In this document: positions 6,067 to 10,153 of the stretch, one piece after another
Layout of the letters: each line of letters starts with the position of its first letter
How positions within the stretch are numbered: position 1 is the first letter of the stretch
Assembly: GCA_018667995.1 (NCBI GenBank)
Contig: JABIQT010000740.1
Span: 1 to 10,153, forward strand
Origin: Candidatus Latescibacterota bacterium
GTDB taxonomy: Bacteria > JAAXHH01 > JABIQT01
Reading direction: 5' to 3'
DNA: 10,153 nt
Made by a program: the position numbers and the translations under genes
Notes under the pieces: generated by a model
Told to the model about the DNA's origin: nothing
The model's input: only the letters and a program-made list of their open reading frames with translations
Databases searched by the model: none

Positions 6067-7747
6067 TGCGCACTACACCGGCATCGCCATCTACTTCAAT
6101 GAGTTGGCCATCCTTAATGCCGGTGGTGGCTCTTCCGACGCCAACAACGGCTGGAATGCTGTACTCGCGGGCCACAACTGCGCAGTGGCTGAGGATGCCA
6201 CCCGTGTCGGTCACGATCGCACCTGCCACGGAAAACAGCGGCGTCCATGGAGGGGAGGTGGCTCCCGTGACAAGGATTTCACCTTTTTCGAGCCGGTCAG
6301 CGTCGGAGAGAGAATGTACCACTCTCGCCGTGCCCCTCACCTTGCCGGGTGAACCCGCTCTGCCGTTCAGTACGGCAGGATCTTCATCGGGCTCTGGTGG
6401 AATTCCAAAAAACTTGACGAAAACCTGTGTCATTGTACCGGGTGGTGGCGGTCCATAGTCCATGCCCAGACGGGCCGGGGCATCGATGGTGGCAAAATGG
6501 GCTCGGTCGGCCCTGCGTTCTGAAACCGCATCGTCGAGATTTGATGTTTCATGGCCCCTCAGTGCTTGGATGACCTCATCCGTTGACAGCTCGAATACAT
6601 CATCGGCTGTGGGGATTATCCCGGCGGCGGCAAGCCTGCTGCCTGCTTCGACGCACACCATGCGAATCCGATGGTTGCCTTTGAAATCAAGCCAGAAGCC
6701 GTGGTCTTCAGTCAGGACGTTTGCAAGCTGCGCCGTGCTCAAGCGTGTCTCAAACTCGTCAATGACGGTCTGCGGGTATCCCTTCAGGCGTTCTCGCACC
6801 ACGCTCACAGCCTGATCTCGTGCCTCGGCCTGGGCATTCAACTCCGCCATCGGATCCCGGTTCGGCTGAGACACATAGTCTTTCAAGATCATGAATGCGG
6901 GCGTCGGGTCTTCGATCCAGCTGGGCAGGTGTATACTCCAGGTTGGCCCTCGCTCGCCGTATGTGGAGAGGAAGGTGTCCATCTCTGCCAGAAATGATTG
7001 TCCATCGGTTGTAGCATTCAAGGCCTCTTTGATCTGATCGGCCGGAAGTGCCTGAATCGTTTCACAGACATCCTTCGAATCATTCGCAGTTCGGCTTAGA
7101 GACCAAAGCGCCCGGTCCGTCTCGAGAGATTTATTGTCCAGGCCCTGTAATAATCGCAGCGCCTGAAAGGCGTCCTCCTCCTCCTCGAAGAGGTCCTTGT
7201 AGAGCTCATCAAAGGAATTCAGTGCCCCATATACTGGGGTGACAATGAGGAAATGAACGGTCCATAGTCGATCAGATTTTCGTAACGTTTCTTCAAAGTG
7301 ATCAGCCAACTGCGACAAATCAGCTCTACCTAGGTCAAAGGCATCCCAGAACGCCAGGTGCTCCTTTATCTCGGGTAGCCACTCTTCCGTCCAAAGCGCC
7401 TCCAATCGTTTCTCGGCATCATCGATACGAGCCTCAGCAAGCTGCATTCGTTCGCCCATCTCCTCCAGAGGTGCAGATGGCATCATACAGTTGTAGAAAT
7501 AATGATTGATGTGTCGGGAGGTCATGAGAAGCGGGATGCCGAAGGCCTCATGGGCCTGGGTAATGCCTTTATCTATGGCGGATCCCCATATTTGAACTTC
7601 CAGTAGCGGAATCGGATCCGGAAAGTGCATCCGGTCCAGCTCGAGGCCTAGTTGTGCGTCTTCTTCCTGGGCCCAGGTAACCGGAAAATCGGCAGGAATG
7701 GGTATTGGCTTGGGTTGTGGTGGACCGTCTGCGTGTTGATCTGGCAT
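6056..7747 (-). CDS. Phosphohistidine-domain subunit of a split PEP-synthase/rifampin-phosphotransferase-like dikinase
   Basis: This 563-residue protein has a long middle region (about 20-455) and a C-terminal swivelling phosphohistidine domain (about 466-563). The latter holds SPGKVRGTARVV (466-477), ILVTGATSPPWTPLF and TDTGGILSHCAVVAREYSIP (513-532), with His521 as the expected phospho-carrier. It starts FPVTW, then DRMHFPDP, a motif set common in 'PEP-utilizing enzyme' proteins. The middle region corresponds to the acceptor domain of rifampin phosphotransferases, but I see nothing that fixes the acceptor. An acidic run EEEED lies at 188-192. A longer frame begins at TTG 7777, but ATG 7747 is preferred because CAGGAG (7759-7754) lies six bases before it. 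No ATP-grasp domain is present; that is supplied by the upstream gene, 69 bases away. The TAA stop lies inside the start of the exporter gene. Confidence 0.85.
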   Translation of the reverse strand: MPDQHADGPPQPKPIPIPADFPVTWAQEEDAQLGLELDRMHFPDPIPLLEVQIWGSAIDKGITQAHEAFGIPLLMTSRHINHYFYNCMMPSAPLEEMGERMQLAEARIDDAEKRLEALWTEEWLPEIKEHLAFWDAFDLGRADLSQLADHFEETLRKSDRLWTVHFLIVTPVYGALNSFDELYKDLFEEEEDAFQALRLLQGLDNKSLETDRALWSLSRTANDSKDVCETIQALPADQIKEALNATTDGQSFLAEMDTFLSTYGERGPTWSIHLPSWIEDPTPAFMILKDYVSQPNRDPMAELNAQAEARDQAVSVVRERLKGYPQTVIDEFETRLSTAQLANVLTEDHGFWLDFKGNHRIRMVCVEAGSRLAAAGIIPTADDVFELSTDEVIQALRGHETSNLDDAVSERRADRAHFATIDAPARLGMDYGPPPPGTMTQVFVKFFGIPPEPDEDPAVLNGRAGSPGKVRGTARVVHSLSDADRLEKGEILVTGATSPPWTPLFSVAGAIVTDTGGILSHCAVVAREYSIPAVVGVGRATTGIKDGQLIEVDGDAGVVRIVS

Positions 7748-7816
7748 TCTATGCTCCTGTTCTTTAATTGTTAACAACGTTGCTGTGTTCAGCGGGAATA
7801 GGAGGTTTGGACTGGG

Positions 7817-8692
7817 TCAGGATTGGTCTAGTGTAGTGATGTGCCGGCACTGGAGAAGATAGAGATTCCCATCGTGGATCGCACACTCGATGTCGACAGG
7901 CCACGCCATCTCCGTCTCAAGGCTGATGGCCAGTCCCGCCATGGACTGAATTTGTTCATCGGAAAGCGCGGGTTTTTCTTTCAGAAATCTCGGTACCGCG
8001 ACCTCTTGAGTTCCGCCCGGTATCGAGACCGTCATGACGTCCTTCCGCGAGATGCGTCGTTCGACCACGGAGTAATCATTCTTCCGAACTGTATAGGTGT
8101 CGGGCGACACCGTGCCGCCAACCACACTCTCGCCCAGTCCCCAGGATGCATTGATCACCACTTCATCCCGGTTTCCAGTCACCGGATTGGCACTGAAGAC
8201 TACAGCCGAAGTATCGGCCGCCACCAGTTGTTGTACCAATACGGCCAGGCCCGCGGTTGATTCGGTCAATCCGGCCTTTTTTCGGTATTCCGCTACTCGT
8301 GATGACCCGGCTGAATGCCAGCATTTGCCAATGGCTTCCGCGACCGAATCCACACCGCTGACATTCAAAAAGGTCTCGTACTGCCCGGCAAAGGACGCTT
8401 CATATCCATCCTCATCAATGGCCGATGATCGTACTGCCACGGATGGATGCGATACCTCGCAATGGCCCGCAAGATCCGTGTAGGCCTGTGTGATACTGTC
8501 TATTAATGTCTCCGGGTGTTGCGGGTCGGGCTGATCGATAAAATGGTGGGACCACCGGTTGTATGCATCGGTACTCAGGCAGAAACCTGGTGGCACTCTA
8601 TAGTCCGCCGCCAATCGACTCAGATTGGCAACTTTTCCGCCGACGACGGTCACATCGTGGCAATCGGAATCGCCCAGCCATAGTATGCTCAT
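7817..8692 (-). CDS. PEP/pyruvate-binding ATP-grasp subunit (PPDK_N) of the split dikinase
   Basis: This 291-residue protein is a complete ATP-grasp domain of the PEP synthase/PPDK N-terminal family. It should bind ATP and pass a phosphoryl group to the histidine of the partner protein encoded downstream. Visible landmarks are VGGKVANLSRL with Lys20, VPPGFCLS (33-40), SVAVRSSAIDED (84-95) with Arg88, SFAGQYETFLNV (100-111), SANPVTG (167-173), NASWGLGESVVGGTVSPD (181-198), DIECAIHDGNLYLLQCR (267-283) with Glu269, Gln281 and Arg283. The family usually ends this block with QARPIT; here it is QCRHIT. The protein stops right after this motif, at the domain boundary where fused enzymes continue into a linker. 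The ATG is backed by AGGA (8703-8700) seven bases upstream. It is first in the operon, behind a strong promoter. It shows no damaged residues, so it is a genuine separate subunit. Confidence 0.88.
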   Translation of the reverse strand: MSILWLGDSDCHDVTVVGGKVANLSRLAADYRVPPGFCLSTDAYNRWSHHFIDQPDPQHPETLIDSITQAYTDLAGHCEVSHPSVAVRSSAIDEDGYEASFAGQYETFLNVSGVDSVAEAIGKCWHSAGSSRVAEYRKKAGLTESTAGLAVLVQQLVAADTSAVVFSANPVTGNRDEVVINASWGLGESVVGGTVSPDTYTVRKNDYSVVERRISRKDVMTVSIPGGTQEVAVPRFLKEKPALSDEQIQSMAGLAISLETEMAWPVDIECAIHDGNLYLLQCRHITTLDQS

Positions 8693-8748
8693 ACAGGCTT
8701 CCTGATTTCGGTTTGTAAGTTATGATTCTTGGGATAATATCGCCGATC

Positions 8749-8777
8749 AGAATACGTGGTAGCCCATGAAATGTCAA
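8749..8777 (-). promoter_or_regulatory. Sigma-70-type promoter of the split-dikinase/exporter operon
   Basis: On the minus strand TTGACA (8777-8772) is followed after exactly 17 bp by TATTCT (8754-8749). The expected start near 8742 leaves a leader of about 50 nt before the ATG at 8692. The -35 lies only 23 bases past the stop codon of the upstream DHA1 transporter gene, so the operon can be expressed independently of that gene, although read-through is not excluded. Confidence 0.7.
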
Positions 8778-8800
8778 GAACCCCCATCCCATGGAGTCTG

Positions 8801-9955
8801 TCACGCTTCGAGTTTCTTCATGCCTATGACGCCCGCAGAGGCGACACACAAGACCGCGGTGAAGACGAAAAGGCCACCCAGGCCAAACCAGTCTCCCAGA
8901 ACACCACCAAGTGCCGGTCCACTGAACATACCTATGGCATAGACGGCCTGGAAGATACCCATGGCTGTGCCGCGCTCACCTTGGGGCACGGACTGAACAG
9001 CCAACGCCATAAGGATAGGCTGCATAAGTCCTCGCCCGAATCCGCCTATGGCCTGCGCCATATAGAGTTGTGCAAGTGTCTCGGAATAGGGAATCAATAG
9101 TGATCCGATACCTGTAACCAGAAACGCCACAAGTATGGTTCCACGGTTTCCGAATCGGTACGCACACCACGAGCCGCCTATGTATGAGGAAACCATTTGA
9201 CATGCCATGCCAACAAGGATCAGTGTTCCCTGTTGGACGTTGGTAGCCCCAATCTGCGTGGCGTAGACAGGGGTAAATCCGTAAATTGTCACGAAGTTTA
9301 CGAATTGTCCGGCCGCTGCAATGGATGAGACGAAGAGGAGCGTCCCGCTGGCGCCAATGGCCTTGATCCGCCGAAGTGTAATCTTCCCAGACTCGGCGAC
9401 GGCCGTATCCGGCAAGGGGAGCAGAAATAATATACTCAGCAGGGCCAGTCCGGCTCCCACGTAAAACGGCATCTGCCAGCCATATGCGTCCGCAATCCAT
9501 CCTCCACCGTACGTACTGACGAGTTGTCCCAGTGCAGCGTTCACGGCAAGATGGCTCATGGCGGTCGTCGTTCGAGAAGAATCAAAATAGCCGGCATAGG
9601 TGATGGCCCATATCACCCAACTACAAGCGGCCAATCCTCCGAGCGCACGGGCCAGAATCATCCATTCAGGTGTGGGCGACAGGGCCAGTCCGATCCCGCT
9701 GGCTGCGAGCAGTAATAGCCCGGCCACCAGAAACGGTTTTCTTCTGCCGATGCGGTCGGACCATACGCCCAAGGGTATTCGAAACAGCAGCTGCATAAGA
9801 CCGTAGGACGCTATGATAAGGCCCACGACGGTCATAGACCCACCCAGGTGGCGGCCGTAAGGTGCCAGAATAGGCACGTAGACATAAAGCGCCGTCCAGA
9901 ACAGAAAACTGCTGATCATAAACAGGACGAGATGCTTGCGGATGGGTTCGGTCAA
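8801..9955 (-). CDS. MFS transporter, DHA1-like (12-TM)
   Basis: This is an inner-membrane transporter of the major facilitator superfamily, 384 residues with about twelve hydrophobic segments and the short loops typical of the DHA1 multidrug/sugar-efflux type. Motif A reads GVWSDRIGRRK (63-73) between TM2 and TM3. A motif C-like SGPALGGVLGDWFG is found in the last quarter, and a GYFDSSRTTTAMS segment lies near the middle of the N-terminal half. The start codon is TTG at 9955: GGAGGAG (9967-9961) sits five bases before it and no in-frame ATG exists nearby. Substrate cannot be read from the sequence. It lies upstream of the split-dikinase operon on the same strand, 108 bases away, with a promoter between them. 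A functional link is possible but not shown. Confidence 0.85.
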   Translation of the reverse strand: MTEPIRKHLVLFMISSFLFWTALYVYVPILAPYGRHLGGSMTVVGLIIASYGLMQLLFRIPLGVWSDRIGRRKPFLVAGLLLLAASGIGLALSPTPEWMILARALGGLAACSWVIWAITYAGYFDSSRTTTAMSHLAVNAALGQLVSTYGGGWIADAYGWQMPFYVGAGLALLSILFLLPLPDTAVAESGKITLRRIKAIGASGTLLFVSSIAAAGQFVNFVTIYGFTPVYATQIGATNVQQGTLILVGMACQMVSSYIGGSWCAYRFGNRGTILVAFLVTGIGSLLIPYSETLAQLYMAQAIGGFGRGLMQPILMALAVQSVPQGERGTAMGIFQAVYAIGMFSGPALGGVLGDWFGLGGLFVFTAVLCVASAGVIGMKKLEA

Positions 9956-9960
9956 GAATA

Positions 9961-9967
9961 CTCCTCC
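9961..9967 (-). promoter_or_regulatory. Strong Shine-Dalgarno that fixes a TTG start
   Basis: GGAGGAG on the minus strand, five bases before TTG 9955, is nearly the full anti-16S complement. It is the reason for accepting a TTG start for the DHA1 transporter: a strong ribosome site may compensate for the weak start codon. Confidence 0.7.
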
Positions 9968-10081
9968 GGGGCGAGGGCGCCCGAGTGATTCCTACTGCGT
10001 CATAGCCCAGGCTTTCCATGATGTATCAGATCTATATTCGGCATGGTAGCGAGGGATCTTCGCATGGGAGGGTTCTGGTCC

Positions 10082-10110
10082 TTGAGGAGCATTGATATAG
10101 AAGTTATATT
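10082..10110 (+). promoter_or_regulatory. Possible divergent promoter at the right edge
   Basis: TTGAGG (10082-10087) and TATATT (10105-10110) are 17 bp apart on the plus strand. A gene would begin at or beyond the window edge, for example at GTG 10135 (AAGGA at 10122-10126, eight bases before) or ATG 10142, but too little is visible to call it. On the minus strand a weaker TTGCTT/18/TATATC pair (10123-10118, 10099-10094) overlaps it and could serve the DHA1 transporter. The two -10 elements are arms of the inverted repeat ATATA-GAAGT-TATAT (10095-10109). Confidence 0.3.
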
Positions 10111-10153
10111 CTCTTTGAAGCAAGGATCATCACGGTGTGTTATGAATCACAAC

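Noticed and set aside
5795-6352. 185-codon plus-strand open frame spanning the exporter and phosphohistidine genes
   Set aside because: It crosses the ends of two well-supported genes in the opposite direction and encodes nothing recognisable.
7748-7816. Frameshift that would join the ATP-grasp and phosphohistidine genes into one protein
   Set aside because: The first gene ends cleanly after its last domain motif. The second has its own Shine-Dalgarno and ATG, and the 69-base gap carries no conserved linker sequence that I can see. A true split is better supported.
9666-10019. 117-codon minus-strand open frame overlapping the start of the DHA1 transporter
   Set aside because: It is a different frame of the same strand without a ribosome site or known domain. 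The transporter frame has strong motifs and a near-perfect Shine-Dalgarno.

Overview
The window reads as a chromosomal segment of a heterotrophic, probably Gram-negative bacterium. Base composition is mildly GC-rich by eye. The phosphatase carries a Sec-type signal peptide, and four recognisable promoters fit the sigma-70 consensus with 17-18 bp spacers. I cannot name the species. A Gfo/Idh/MocA oxidoreductase, a PafA-type phosphatase, a stand-alone ACMSD and several exporters suggest a versatile organotroph. There are no tRNA or rRNA genes, CRISPR arrays, insertion sequences or phage genes.

Layout. (1) 1-164: the 3' end of a Gfo/Idh/MocA-family oxidoreductase. (2) 165-572: about 400 bases without a gene, ending in a strong promoter, a possible second promoter and an 11-bp direct repeat that lead into tyrS (573-1799, +). 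(3) 1839-2861 (-): a clear 2-amino-3-carboxymuconate-6-semialdehyde decarboxylase (ACMSD), convergent with tyrS and driven by its own promoter. (4) 2959-4614 (+): an exported alkaline-phosphatase-superfamily enzyme, divergent from ACMSD. It keeps the metal ligands and nucleophile but has Tyr where PafA has a substrate-binding Arg. (5) 8692-4678 (-): a three-gene operon of an ATP-grasp subunit, a subunit with an acceptor domain and a phosphohistidine domain, and a 14-TM DHA2 exporter that overlaps the preceding gene by 11 bp. A TTGACA/17/TATTCT promoter stands in front of it. (6) 9955-8801 (-): a 12-TM DHA1-type MFS transporter with a TTG start and a near-perfect Shine-Dalgarno. (7) 9956-10153: intergenic, with a possible divergent promoter at the edge.

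The item of most interest is the three-gene operon. Together the two catalytic genes encode about 854 residues in the order ATP-grasp, middle domain, swivelling phosphohistidine domain. That is the architecture and approximate length of a rifampin phosphotransferase/PEP-synthase-like dikinase, but it is cut exactly at the first domain boundary, as in the two-subunit phenylphosphate synthase of Thauera. Linkage to a drug-type exporter suggests a system that phosphorylates a small hydroxylated molecule and exports the product or related compounds. The acceptor is not determinable from sequence. The other genes look like independent transcription units: tRNA charging, a branch point of kynurenine/2-nitrobenzoate metabolism, and periplasmic phosphate-ester hydrolysis.
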